Of a DNA stretch of 64,000 nt, positions 45,160 to 56,708 are shown piece by piece. Position 1 is the first letter of the stretch, and each line of letters opens with the position of its first letter. The notes under the pieces were generated by a model. The model did no database searches. It worked only from the letters and a program-made list of their open reading frames with translations, and had not been told where the DNA came from. Source of the DNA: Xylogone sp. PMI_703. Taxonomy: Eukaryota; Ascomycota; Leotiomycetes. The stretch spans positions 1-64,000 of the forward strand of contig JAJTUQ010000001.1 in the NCBI GenBank assembly GCA_021399445.1, read 5' to 3'. The translations under genes and the position numbers were made by a program.

Positions 45160-47880
45160 TCAAGAAAAAGAATTTAATATAGAATTTGCCTCTGATGTAT
45201 TTATGACAAAGAAAAGAAACATTATCTGCCTGAAAGTTAAGTTTAGTAATGGAAAACTTAAGGCAATAATAAACTCTAAAAGCCAGATTAACCTTATATC
45301 ACTTAAAGCTGCTAAAGTGCTAGAGTTATTTACGGAAATCTTTAGCTGATTATTATGAATGGCCAACGGTTTGATTGACAAAAAAGAAGTATTTGCCAGG
45401 ACCAAACTTCTTGTTATAAGAATTGGTAATTATCAAGAAAAGATTCAATTCGAGATTTTAGCCCTAGGAAAGGAAAACATTATTCTAGGACAACCTTGAC
45501 TAAAATTCTATGACTTAGATATTAACTGGAAAACTAAAGAATTAACATTTAAATGTTATTATAATATTATACCAAAAAAATAATTAGTATAAGATGTTTT
45601 TGTTGTTGAAACAGTTCAGGATAACCTTCAAGCTTAGTTGAATACTTTTTTTGAAAAATATTAAGATTATTATAAATTATTTATTCTATAACCAAAAAAT
45701 ATAACTTTACTTTTACACAAAGAATAAAACTACGAAATTATTCTCCAAGAAAGTGTAACCTTTTTATATAAACTTATTTATAGAACAAATCTTACTAGGG
45801 ATAAGATCCTGAGGAAGTGACTAGATGAACAGACTACGAAGAGTTTCTACAGAGAGTTGAGTTTTTCGTGGAGAACATTATTAATATAATCATTAAAATT
45901 AAATAACCTTAGAAGAAGACTATATAGAGATTATAGAAATTTAAATAATAAAATTATAAAAAATAAATATTTATTACTTTGTATTAATAGTATATAAGAT
46001 ATACTTATTAAAGTTAAATATTTCATAAAATTAGACTTTACTACAAGATTTAACTTGATAAAGATTAAAGAAGAATATAAGTAGTATATTATTATTCGAA
46101 CTAAATATAAACTTTATAAATTATTGGTTATACTTTTTGGTTTAACAAATGTATTAATAATTATACAGAAAGTGAATAATATAATTTTGAAATTATATTT
46201 AAATCACTTTATAATAATATATTTGGATAACATTTTAATTTATTCTAAGATATTAGAAGAATATAAACAGTATATTTGTGTTATACTTAAAGTATTGATT
46301 AATAATAACATAAAGTATAAGTTAACTAAATGTCAGTTTAATACGACAGAAATGAAGTTTTTAAGTAAAATAATTTCGGACAAAAAATTCTGAATAAATC
46401 CAGAAAAAGTGAAAGTTATTAAAGAATAATTTATTCCAAGAATAGTCAAAGAAGTCTAATAATTTAATGGACTTACTAATTATTATAGATGTTATATAAT
46501 AACTTACTCGAAGATAACTAGTCCATTAACAGAATTAACGAAGAAAGATATACCCTTTGTTTAAGAAGAAAGACAAAAGAAAGTTTTCTAAGAAGTTAAA
46601 GATTAGTTTGATGAAAACCAAATATTAACTTATATTAATCCTAAGAAACTATACTTGTTGGAAACAGACGTTTTAGGTAAAACATTAAATGAAGTCTTGT
46701 CATAAAGAGATGACAAAGGACGTTGAAGGCCAGTAACTTTCTATTCTCGGAAGTTTATTCTAGTAAAATTAAATTATAACATTTACGAGAAAGAACTTTT
46801 GGTTATTATAAATTATTATAAGTATTGAAAAGTTTACTTATGTAATATTAAATATTTATTTAAGATTTTATCAAATTATAAGAATTTAACAACTTTTATA
46901 ATTACTAAAGATTTTAATAATAAACAAGTATATTAGTATAAAACGTTAATATAATATGATTTCAGGATTTGTTATATTCAAAGATTAGAGAATACTAAAG
47001 TTAATGTTTTAAACAGATAACTAAATTATATGGAAAAAAGTTTTAAACAAGAATTTATTATATTTAAAAAGGAAAATAACATTTTATACTTTAACTATGT
47101 ATAAATATTAATAATTATATAAGTTATTGACGAAGAATAGCTAAAAAAGATTAAGTTAATTATTGTAAAAGAGAAAGAAATCTCTAAAAATCCTGAGGTT
47201 AGTTAACTCGAAAATCAGGAATTTCCGGACATTTGGCTAAAGGATAAGAAAGTATTTATCTTATCAGTAATTACTCAAGAATTTGTAAAAGAATAACATG
47301 AATTACTTATATATAGTCATTAAGGAATCACTAAGATCAAGAATAAATTATAACAAGAATTCTTTATCCTTAAACTTTAACAAAAAGTTACCAAAGTCAT
47401 TAATAATTATAATGTTTGTCATAAAGTTAAAATATTAAGAAAAAAATTTATAAAACAATTAATATTTTTTCAAATATTAAAAAAACCTTAGATTTTTATT
47501 TTATAGGATTTTATCATAGAATTATTTTTATCAAGAAATGTTAACAAACTAGATAAAGATCATTATGACTTAATTTTTACTATAATGAATAAACTTATAA
47601 AGTACTTTATTATGTTATTATGGAAAAAAACATAAATAGCTAAGGATTTAGTAAAAATTATAATTTTCAGGGTTATAACAGATTATGATATTTTAGCAGA
47701 AATTATCTCAGACAAAAATAAGCTCTTTATGTTAAAATTCTAAGAAATAATTTACAAGAAATTAAATATTAAAAGAAAAATTATTACGAAAGAATAAGCT
47801 TAGACAGATAGTCAGACTGAATAAATAAACCAGATCATAAGAACTTATTTTCGTTATTATATAGATTATAAATAATCAAA
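45160..47880 (+). pseudogene. Gypsy element 1 pol remnant (protease, RT, RNase H, integrase)
   Basis: Protease near 45230-45330 (INSKSQINLISL; the catalytic Asp is Asn at 45272-45274). Reverse transcriptase at about 46030-46395 shows LFGLTN and the active-site box IIIYLDNILIYSK (YLDD changed to YLDN, 46220-46231). RNase H follows near 46660-46860 (LLETDV, FYSRKF, NYNIYEKELL), then integrase to 47880 (YNVCHKVK, DLIFTIMNK, ISDKNKLF). The order is that of Ty3/gypsy pol. Transition-type stops throughout mean no function. Confidence 0.88.
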
Positions 47881-47915
47881 TTAGAAAAATCTTTTACTAA
47901 TGATATAATTAGTAT

Positions 47916-48128
47916 TGTGGTAAGGAAAACAGTATACGGCATGTGCGTAGCACGTGTACGTGCGGTGTATCATGTGACCTGTACGTAGTATATAAAGTAC
48001 GGTTCTTACAACCGTACAATAATCAACCACCTTCACTCCTATTCTACCAGACCTTGCCTTCTGATTGGTCAGTTGTATTGTATTACTATATACTACCCCA
48101 ACACCTCTTAGCACCTCTCTCTTCCACA
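47916..48128 (+). mobile_element. Solo LTR of a different family, not RIP-eroded, GTAT duplication
   Basis: 213 bp sequence TGTGGTAAGG...CTTCCACA with inverted 5 bp termini TGTGG/CCACA, flanked by GTAT on both sides (47912-47915 and 48129-48132). It has balanced base composition, a TATATAAAG box near 47990 and an intact CACGTG, in sharp contrast to the surrounding gypsy integrase sequence. Removing it rejoins the integrase reading sequence around YNNIKSK. Strand is assigned from the TATA box orientation. Frames at 47881-48114 and 47943-48200 merely overlap it. Confidence 0.8.
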
Positions 48129-48132
48129 GTAT

Positions 48133-48563
48133 ATAATAACATAAAGAGTAAAATTATTAAAGTTATACTTTTCTTTACGAATTATAATTATAAAGTCTAA
48201 ACTTACTTCATAAAAGTAAAAGTAAGAAATATTTCTAAGACAGTTAAATAATAAATAAACAAATTAGAAAAAATCTATAATTACTTAAAGTATAACATTA
48301 AATTTATATAAGAATATAAAGAAGTATTATGATCAAAAGTATAATATAGAATTTGAGTTTAAAAAAGAGGATAAAGTTTATATTATCTACAGATTTATCA
48401 AAATGACAAAACTGAACAATAAATTAAACTAGAAAAAGATTAAATTATACAAAATCAAAAAAAAACTAAAAAAATCTGATATATAAACTAAAACTCCTTA
48501 ATATTATACGAATATATTTAGTATTTTATATAATCATATTAAAAAAAGTATTATTAAGATTAT
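48133..48563 (+). pseudogene. Gypsy element 1 integrase C-terminal part
   Basis: Continuation of integrase after the solo LTR: NNIKSKIIKVILFFTNYNYK, matching the AYNNxxxxTTxxSPFFxNYG block of chromovirus integrases. It breaks off at 48563, where element 2 is inserted, and the homologous sequence resumes at 55858. Confidence 0.75.
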
Positions 48564-49170
48564 TATAACGTTCCTACAAGGGTATAGGGTTATCTATTAC
48601 TCAAATGATAGATGAAGGTAAAAGGCAAGAGAATAGCTTTACAAGGCTTTTAGGGTAATTACTATGAAATATAGGTATGCTGTAAATCAATTGAGTTGAG
48701 CACGAAGCTCTTATTTATTATAAATTCTATTTACTTATATAAAAAGTGATTTTCCTCTGAGTTTTATTAATCCCATCAATCCTCCTGAGATCCCTGGGAT
48801 CTATAGGATCCGCTTATCTAATCTAGGTGCTTATTTAATTGTTAGTATTAACTTTTTGTACATACAAACAAATCGTTAACATAAGCAGAAAGGTAGTATT
48901 ATTTCTCTGATAGTATTATTATCTAGCTAATATAACCAAAGGATTAGTATTATAATTTCGATAATACTATTTTTTAGTTTATATAATCTTTTTTATAATA
49001 CAAATGTTGAACTTGTACTATCTTTTCGTTAGTACTAGTAATATGATAATACTAATGATACTATAACCAGGACTTTGATAACCATCTTATCTTATACTTA
49101 TTTAACTAAGACAACAGTTATAGAAGTTTTGTACTTAAGTCACTTATCATAATCTTATAAGATTATGACA
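48564..49170 (-). repeat. 3' LTR of gypsy element 2
   Basis: 607 bp, TATAACGTTCC...GATTATGACA as written on the plus strand; same length as its partner at 55251-55857. Confidence 0.9.
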
Positions 49171-49260
49171 TTATCCCTTTCTTAACTTAACTTCGTCTTA
49201 AAACTTATAATTAAGACATAAAAGTTCTTACAACAATTCAATTCTTCTTTCCTTTCCACT

Positions 49261-49868
49261 ATACCCCCTAAACATGGTCTTGAACAGAGTTATAACGAAG
49301 TAGTACAAAAGAGAAAGAAGGAAGCCCGTCCCGAGCTGATTTCAAGAGTCTAAACTTCCGATATTAAAATGTCTTTTTACAATCATTATAAAAAGAAGAA
49401 ACTGACATATTTCGTGGCTCTGGATTTTTTATAGTACAGGGAATGTATCAAGGCTAAGAATAGTACAAAGTATAATATTCATGGTCCTTCTTCAACAGAC
49501 TAGGAGGCCTTAACAGCTGAAGAACAGAAACTTTCTCAGGAATAGGAAAAGACCCAGAAAAAAACTTTAAAAATATAGACGAAATTGTTAAGGTTAAATT
49601 ATCAAAGGGAACAGTTTCGCTTTCGAACTACAAAGATGTTATGTCATAGCTTAAAGAGTATAAATAAGCTAAATACTGTTGAAGAGAAAGAGAGGCTCAA
49701 GAAAGAGAAGGAAAAAGAAATACTATAATAATCAGAAACTATTCAACCAACGGAGACTGGACTTTTCGAGGCCTTCCCCTCCGACATTGATTTCTTTACT
49801 TATATTGATGTTCCGTTTGATCTGTCTTAGCTTGTTTCACTTGTTCGTACTCTTCCAGGAGTTCACTA
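49261..49868 (+). pseudogene. Antisense ORF of gypsy element 2, between chromodomain and 3' LTR
   Basis: On the strand opposite pol, one frame reads through about 200 codons with only a few RIP-type stops: IPPKHGLEQSYNEVVQKRKK, ALTAEEQKLSQ, a coiled-coil-like TVEEKERLKKEKEKE segment and a tail FEAFPSDIDFFTYIDVPFDLS. The ending PGVH-stop at about 49868 overlaps the pol 3' end tail-to-tail. The same protein-like segments recur in element 1 (reverse strand of 55990-56700: SEAFPSDADFVTYAN) and in the oldest copy (40328-40872: LDKLDVEEKKER). A Cys/Tyr-rich N-terminal part suggests a former zinc-binding motif. Function unknown. Confidence 0.6.
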
Positions 49869-52800
49869 AAGTTAATAAAATGTTCCTCTAGTTCTTAGGT
49901 ATTTAATCATTTATATTCTTTTTATTTTTTCCATTTGACTAAGTATTGTTTCTTGTTCTTTACTAACTTGTCATCTAGGATTTCTTTGATTTTCTATTCT
50001 ATATTTAAGTCTTATTTTAGCTTTAAGTCTAGAGTTAACAATAATCTAGGTAATACTTTTTCTAGTATAGTTATATAAAATATTAAATATATTTATATAA
50101 TATTAAAAAGTTTTAGTTTATATATTAGATTTCTTAGTTTTTTTTTGATTTGTATGAATTAATCTTTTTCTAGTCTAATTTATCATTTGATCTTATTGTT
50201 TTGATAAATTTATGGATAATATAAACTTTATCCTTTTTTTTAAACTTAAGTTCTATATTATACTTTTGATTATAATATTTCTTCATATATTTTTGTGCGA
50301 ATTTAATATTATACTTTAAGTAATTATAAATTTTTTTAATTTGTTTACTTATTATTCAACTATCTTAGAAATGTTTTTATTTTTACCTTTATGAAATAAG
50401 TTTAGGCTTCATAACCATAATTCGTAAAGAAAGGTATAACCTTTATAATTTTACTTTTTACGTTATTATATATTAGTTACACTATTAGTAAAAGATTTTT
50501 CTAGTTTGATTACTTATAATCTATATAACAACGAAGATAAACTCTTATAATCTGGTTAACTTGCTCAGTCTGTCTGTCTGTCTGAGTTTATCCTTTTATA
50601 ACGATTTTCCTTTTAATATTTAATCTTTTACAGATTATTTCTCAGAATTTCGATATAAAAAACTTATTTTTGTCTAAAATAATTTCTGTTAAAATGTTAT
50701 AGTTTATTATAATCCTAGAAATCATGATTTTTGCTAAATTTTTGGTTGTTTATGTTTTCTTTTATAGTAATATAATAAAGTACTTCGTAAGTTTATTGAC
50801 TATAATAAAGATTAAGTCATAGTAATCTTCATCCAGTCCATTAATACTTCTTGATAAAGGTAATTTTATGATAAAATCTTATAAAATAAAAGTTTAAAGC
50901 TTTTCTAATATCTAAAGAAACATTAATTGTTCTACAGGTTTTTTTCTTGATATTCTAGCCCTATGATAAACATTATAGTTATTAATGACTTTAGTAACTT
51001 CTTACTAAAGTTTAAAGATAAAGAATTCTTGTTATAGTCTATTCTTGGTCTTTATAATTCCTTGATAACTATATATAAGCAATTCATGTTATTCTTTTAT
51101 AAATTCCTAGGTGATTACTAATAAAATGAATACTCTCCTATCCTTTAGCCAAATGCCTGGAAATTCCTAATTTTCGAGTTAACTAGCCTCAGGATTCTTA
51201 GAGATTTCTTTCTTTTCTGCAATAATTAACTTAATCTTTTTTAGCTATTCTTCGTCAATAACCTGTATAATTGTTAATATTTATATATAATTAAAGTATA
51301 AAATGTTATTTTCTTTTTTAAATATAGTAAATTCTTGTTTAAAACTTTTTTCTATATAGTTTAGTTATTTATTCAAAATATTAGCTTTAGCATTCTCTGA
51401 TCTTTAGATATAACGAATCCTGAAATTGTATTATATTAACATTTCATACTAATGTACTTGTTTACTGTTAAAATCTTTAGTAATCATGAAAGTTATTAAA
51501 TTCTTATAGTCTAATAAAATCTCGAATAAATATTTAGTATTACATAAATAAACTTTTTAATACTTATAATAATCTATAATGACCAAGAATTCTTTTTTGT
51601 AAATGTCATAATTTAATTTTGTTAAAATAAACTTTTAAGAGTAAAAGGCCATTAACCTTTAACGTCCTTTGTCATCTTTTTATAACAAGACTTCATTTAA
51701 TGTTTTACTAGAGGTATTTATTTCCAGTAAGTATAATTTCTCGGGATTAACATAAGTTAATATTCAGTCTTCGTCAAATTAATCTTTAACTTCTTGGAAA
51801 ACTTTTTTTTATCTTTTTTCTTAAACGAAAGATATATTTTTCTTCGTTAATTCTGTCAACAGGCTGGCTATCTTCAAGTAAACTATTATATAATGTCTAT
51901 AGTAATTAGTAAGTCTGTTAAACTATTGGACTTTTTTGACTGTTTTTAGAATAAACTATTCTTTAATAACTTTTATCTTCTCCAGGTCTATTCAGAATCC
52001 TTTGTCCAAAACTATTTTACCTAAGAATTTCATTTCTGTCATATTAAACTAATACTTAACTAACTTACATTTTATGTTATTATTGATTAATACTTTGAGT
52101 ATAGTACAAATGTATTATTTATGTTCTTCCAACGTCTTAGAATAAATCAAGATGTTATCTAAATATATTATTACAAAATGATCCAAATATAGTCTCAAAA
52201 TCGTATTACTCACTTTTTGTATAATTGTCAGTATATTTGTTAAACCAAAAAACATAATCAATAGTTTATAAAGTCTATATTTAGTTCAAATAACAATATA
52301 TTACTTATGTTCCTCCTTGATCCTTATCAAGTTAAATCCTGTATTAAAGTTTAATTTCGTAAAATATTTAATTTTAATAAACATATTTTATATATTATTA
52401 ATATAAAGTAATGGGTATTTGTTTTTTATGGTTTTACTGTTTAAATTTCTATAATCTCCACATAGTCTTTTCTTAGGGTTATCTGGTTTTGGCACTTATA
52501 TTAATAATATTTTCTACGAAAAGTTTAACTCTCTGTAAAAGCTCTTTGTGGTCTGTTCATTTAGTCACTCTTTTAGGATCTTATCCCTGGCGGGATTCGT
52601 TCCATAAATAAGTTTATATAAAAGGGTTATACTTTCTTGAAGAATAATTTCGTGGTTTTATTCTTTATGTAAAAGTAAAGTTATATTTTTCGGTTATAGA
52701 ATAAATAACTTATAATAGTTTTAGTATTTTTCCGGGAAAATGTTCAGTTTATTCTGGAGATTATCCTGAGTAAGTTTAATAATAAAAATATCTTGTATAA

Positions 52801-52900
52801 GTCATTTCTTTGGTCTAGTACTATAATAATATTTAAATGTTAATTTCTTTGTTTTCTAGTTGATATTTAGATCATAGAATTCTAACCAAGGTTATCTTAG
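49796..52900 (-). pseudogene. Gypsy element 2 pol remnant: RT, RNase H, integrase, chromodomain
   Basis: Read leftwards: reverse transcriptase about 52900-52100 with FFGLTN and VIIYLDNILIYSK (YLDD changed to YLDN at 52154-52165), RNase H about 51800-51400, integrase about 51300-50350, and a C-terminal chromodomain near 50000-49860 (ILDDKLVKNKKQYLVKWKKY, then ELEEHFINFSE). The chromodomain places the element among chromoviruses, whose members use it to target chromatin. Many stops of transition type. Confidence 0.85.
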
Positions 52901-53077
52901 GATAATATTTTCTTTTCTAAAGGAAGAAACCTCAAACCGGATTTGTTCTTAATGATTTTCAATCTTTATAGTAAAAGGTTTAGTTTTAGCGAATATTTCT
53001 TCCTTTGTTAATAAGTCGTTAGTTATTCGTAAAAGCTGATTATAAACTTTAGTTTATATGTCTATTGTCCTAATGAC

Positions 53078-55220
53078 TTATGGTAAGATTAGGTTAATCT
53101 GGTTTCCTGAATCTACTAAGGCTTTAAGGTTTTCTTTGCCAAATTTAACATTTAACTGGATAACTTCTTTTTCGTCAGTTATAAACATATCAAAAGCGAA
53201 TTTTGTATTAAATTCCTTTTTTCGAGTTATTTGAGGTAATACTTTTTTTGTTTTAGACTTTCTTAGGTTGAACAAGTTATTGATATACTTTTTAAAGAAT
53301 ATTCATTTATCGTTAAACTCATAATAATAATTTATTCTATAACTATAATATTATTCTTAATACTTTATATAAAAAATTATTTCTTGATATATTTCTTTCT
53401 TGACCTAGTATATTTTTTCTTAATCTTTATGGTATATAACTTAAGTATAAAAGTCTTATCAAGATAACTGTATATTTTCTCTTAAAGAGTAAGGTATTAA
53501 GTTATTGTAGTATAATTTACTAATAATAATTTTTTCGAAATTAGATTATATAATTTTAATTATTGTTTTTAATTTTTATATTCTGTACTAAAGAAGTTTA
53601 TCTTATTAGAGTAATATATTCTAAAAGATATTTCTTTTGATTAATCTTTAGATTTCTACATAATTTTTATCAGGATAAAAAGTTATTTTAACTAATATTA
53701 TTCTTTTATTTATTTATGGCTCATTTGTTTGATAAGGTTAAGTAATAAAATCCTCTTGTTCTACATAATTAAAGAATTCAGAACCTTAGAAAATTTTCCG
53801 AAAAAATTCCTTTATCATTTTTTGATTAAGTTTTGATGTCTTAAGTGTTGTATATAAAGAATATATTAATAAAATTCTAATATATTCTTTTTTTTTCAGG
53901 AATTCCCAGTCAACTTGATCGAAACTACCCTGAAATTCTTTACGGATCATTGGTTCTTCTTTAACTTGTCCTAGGAGAAACAAGTCTAGTAAGTCAGTAA
54001 TATCTTAATATTTTTCTAGAGAGAAGTTGTCGAGGTTAATAGTTTCCAAGCCTTGTTGCTCTACTTTTTCTACAGTAAACATTAATATATTTAGCTTATT
54101 GACAGTAAGAGAAAAGACTCCTGAAGATATTATGCTCTTAGTATTATAATAAACTTTTGTCATAAAGTCTTTTGTAAAAAGAATTCGTAAGATCTGGTCC
54201 ATGGATTAATCTTTAACATTTTCTAATAATTCGTCAAAGTTACTCTATTTTATTAATGAGATGTTACTTGAACCGTGGGATTTGTTATCTTCGGCCAAGG
54301 ATACTATAAACATAGTCTTGGCCTTTTTCAGCTTTCCTTTGTCCTTGTTATTATGTTCCTGGGTAATATGTCCAACTTATTTATACTTGTAACAGAGTTT
54401 CTTTTCTCTTCTTTCTTTGTATTATTCAAGAAATAAGTTATATTTGTTTTTTTCTTTAAGTAATTCTTTATTATGATTCTTGAGATCTTATCTTTTTTTT
54501 TCCGTGATCTTATCAAGATTTATTGAGTCTCCTTGATCATTAACGTAATTTTTTCGTTTATTTGTTTATGAGGAATAAAGAATTTTTCCTTTCTTTTTTA
54601 TGTACTGTTTGTATTGAAAATTGTCAATTTCTTCAGCTTCCTTTATTTGTTTTGGTAAAGTGTCTGGGCAAAGTCTAATTTGAGCTAATTCATCTTTGAC
54701 TAATTCCTTAAGTCTTTTACGATACTAAAACATAAAAGCTTTATTCTCCTAGTTAATTAGATTACTTAATTGTCTGAATCTGATGTTGTATGTTATTACA
54801 GATTTAGTTTGCTTAAGGACATACAATTGTTGTTCTGCTTTATCTGTTTTATGAAGGTTACCAAAAACTCTTTTTAATTTTTTTTCAAAGTTGTCGATGG
54901 ATTTGAAAATATTAGTAATGTTCTACCATTTATCTTTATGTCTTGGTGGATATTTTTCTGTATTTTTAACATACGGAAGGATTTATTGTAATATTTTATT
55001 GTTAAAGTAAGAAATTATTTAAATGATCTTTTTGAAGTTATTCTTGAGTGTTTGCTTATGTAAGGACAAGTAAGAGTGGACTTGAAATAGAAATATTTTT
55101 AGCTTAGTCTTTCGTCATGATATTTCTTGATCTTTCTTAACTTAAGCTTCTTTTCTATGAAGCTGGGTTACTGGTTCTGGTCTGCTCCAGGAGTTGGGGA
55201 TGTTAATAATTCTTCGGCCA
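53078..55220 (-). pseudogene. Gypsy element 2 gag and protease remnant
   Basis: Starts near 55220 (MAEELLTSPTPGADQNQ). Open pieces lie at 54328-54516, 54005-54202 (ILFTKDFMTKVYYNTKS, SGVFSLTVNKLNILMF), 53786-53983 (FLLGQVKEEPMI) and 53078-53275. The protease core ALVDSGNQINLILP keeps its catalytic Asp. Several frames of 60 or more codons survive, more than in element 1. Confidence 0.8.
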
Positions 55221-55250
55221 TAATATTTTCGAGTTTCAAGGTACTCAAAG

Positions 55251-55857
55251 TATAACATTCTTACAAGGGTATAAGGTTATTTATTACTCAAATGATAGAT
55301 GAAGGTAAAGGGTAAGAGAATAATTTCATAAGGCTTTTAGGGTAATTATTATGAAATGTAAGTATACTGTAAATCAATTGAGTTGAGCACAAAGTTCTTA
55401 TTTACTGTAAGTTTTATTTACTTATATAAAAAGTGATTTTCCTCCGAGTCTCATTGATCTTATTGATCCTCCTGGGATTCCTGGGATCTATGGGATCTGC
55501 TTATCTAATCCAGGTACTCACTTAATCATTAGTACTAACTTTTTGCATATATAAGTAAATCGTTAGTATAAGCGAAAAGGTAATATTATTTCTCTGATAG
55601 TATTACTACCTAGCTAGTACAATTAAAGGATTAGTACTATAATTCTGATAATACTATTCTTTAGTTTGTATAACCCTTTTTATAGTACGAGTGTTGAACT
55701 TGTATTATCCTTTTGTTAGTATTAATAATGCGATAATATTAATGATACCATAACTAGGACCTTGATAACCATCTTATCTTATACTTATTTAATTAAGGCG
55801 ACAGTTATAGAGGCCCTGTACTTAAGTCGCTTGTCACAACCCTGCGGGGTTGTGACA
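55251..55857 (-). repeat. 5' LTR of gypsy element 2
   Basis: 607 bp, TATAACATTC...GGGGTTGTGACA as written; its outer 26 bp (55832-55857) form a near-perfect palindrome TGTCACAACCC/GGGTTGTGACA. Confidence 0.9.
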
Positions 55858-56708
55858 ATTATTACCAGTTCTAGACTTAAAACTAGAATAAGATTCAAAT
55901 ATAAAATAAGAAATAAAAGAAATTCTAAATAATAAGTTAATAAGAAACAAGAAATAATACTTGGTCAGATAGAAAAAATAAGAAGAATATAAATAATTAG
56001 ATATTTAAGAATTAGAGAAGTATTTTACTAATTTTAATGAGTTCTTAGAGGAGTATGAACAGGCAAAGTAAGCCAAGATAGATCAAACAGAATATTGGCA
56101 TAAGTAACGAAATCAGCGTCAGAAGGGAAAGCCTCGGAAAGGCTAGCCTTGGTTTAATGAGTAATTTCTGTTTACTGTAATATTTTGTTTTCTTTTTGCT
56201 TCTGTTCGCTTTTCTCCTTTTCTTCTTTAGTATTTAACTTATCTAGAGAATAAAGACTATAGTGAACTATTTTAGCTTTATGCTCGTCGAGCAAATGTTA
56301 TTACTTTCGTAAACAGAGAATCTTCATTATAATGTTTTCTTCTTTCTTTTTCAATTTCTTATATTATTTATTAATAATTTCTTAATCCTCAGTTAAAATA
56401 ACTTTTACATTATAACCAGTATACTTTTTTCGAACATACTTTGTATAATAAGATGACTTGTTAAAGTTAACTAAATACTTATGACTTTCAGTTTTACAAA
56501 AAGAACAAAAAATCATTTTGTCGTTAATATTATCAAAATAATAAGTCAGGTGAATATGTTTATAATTTTTCCTTGACCTTTCAGTATCTGTAGATTTAAG
56601 TTAATACTTTAGGGGTATGATAAGAAAAAAGGAAAGTTTAAATTGTTATAAAGTTTTTTATGTTTTAGTTATAAGTTTCAGGACAAAGTTAAACTAAAAA
56701 GGGGATAA
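55858..56708 (+). pseudogene. Gypsy element 1 chromodomain end and antisense-ORF region
   Basis: Resumes element 1 after the nested insertion. The plus strand to about 56100 reads the chromodomain tail (KYFTNFNEFLEEYEQAK). On the minus strand 56700 to 55990 carries the antisense frame: NINDKMIFCSFCKTESHKY with a CxxC pair, YSLDKLNTKEEKEKSEQKQK and ASLSEAFPSDADFVTYA. The tract AAAAAGGGGATAA precedes the 3' LTR. Confidence 0.7.

Larger units (their letters stand above)
48564..55857 (-). mobile_element. Gypsy chromovirus element 2 (minus strand), ATTAT duplication, nested in element 1
   Basis: 7294 bp element with two 607 bp LTRs (48564-49170 and 55251-55857) and a perfect ATTAT duplication (48559-48563 and 55858-55862). 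Read leftwards from 55250: putative primer-binding region CTTTGAGTAC, gag start ATGGCCGAAG near 55220, Cys/Lys-rich nucleocapsid, protease (53078-53275), reverse transcriptase, RNase H, integrase and chromodomain (to about 49860). An antisense ORF and a polypurine tract (AAGAAAGGGATAA) follow before the 3' LTR. It is less eroded than element 1 in gag and protease, consistent with later insertion. Confidence 0.92.

Noticed and set aside
47881..48200. Open frames of 77 and 85 codons on both strands
   Set aside because: They straddle the solo LTR at 47916-48128 and gypsy integrase sequence; no independent gene.
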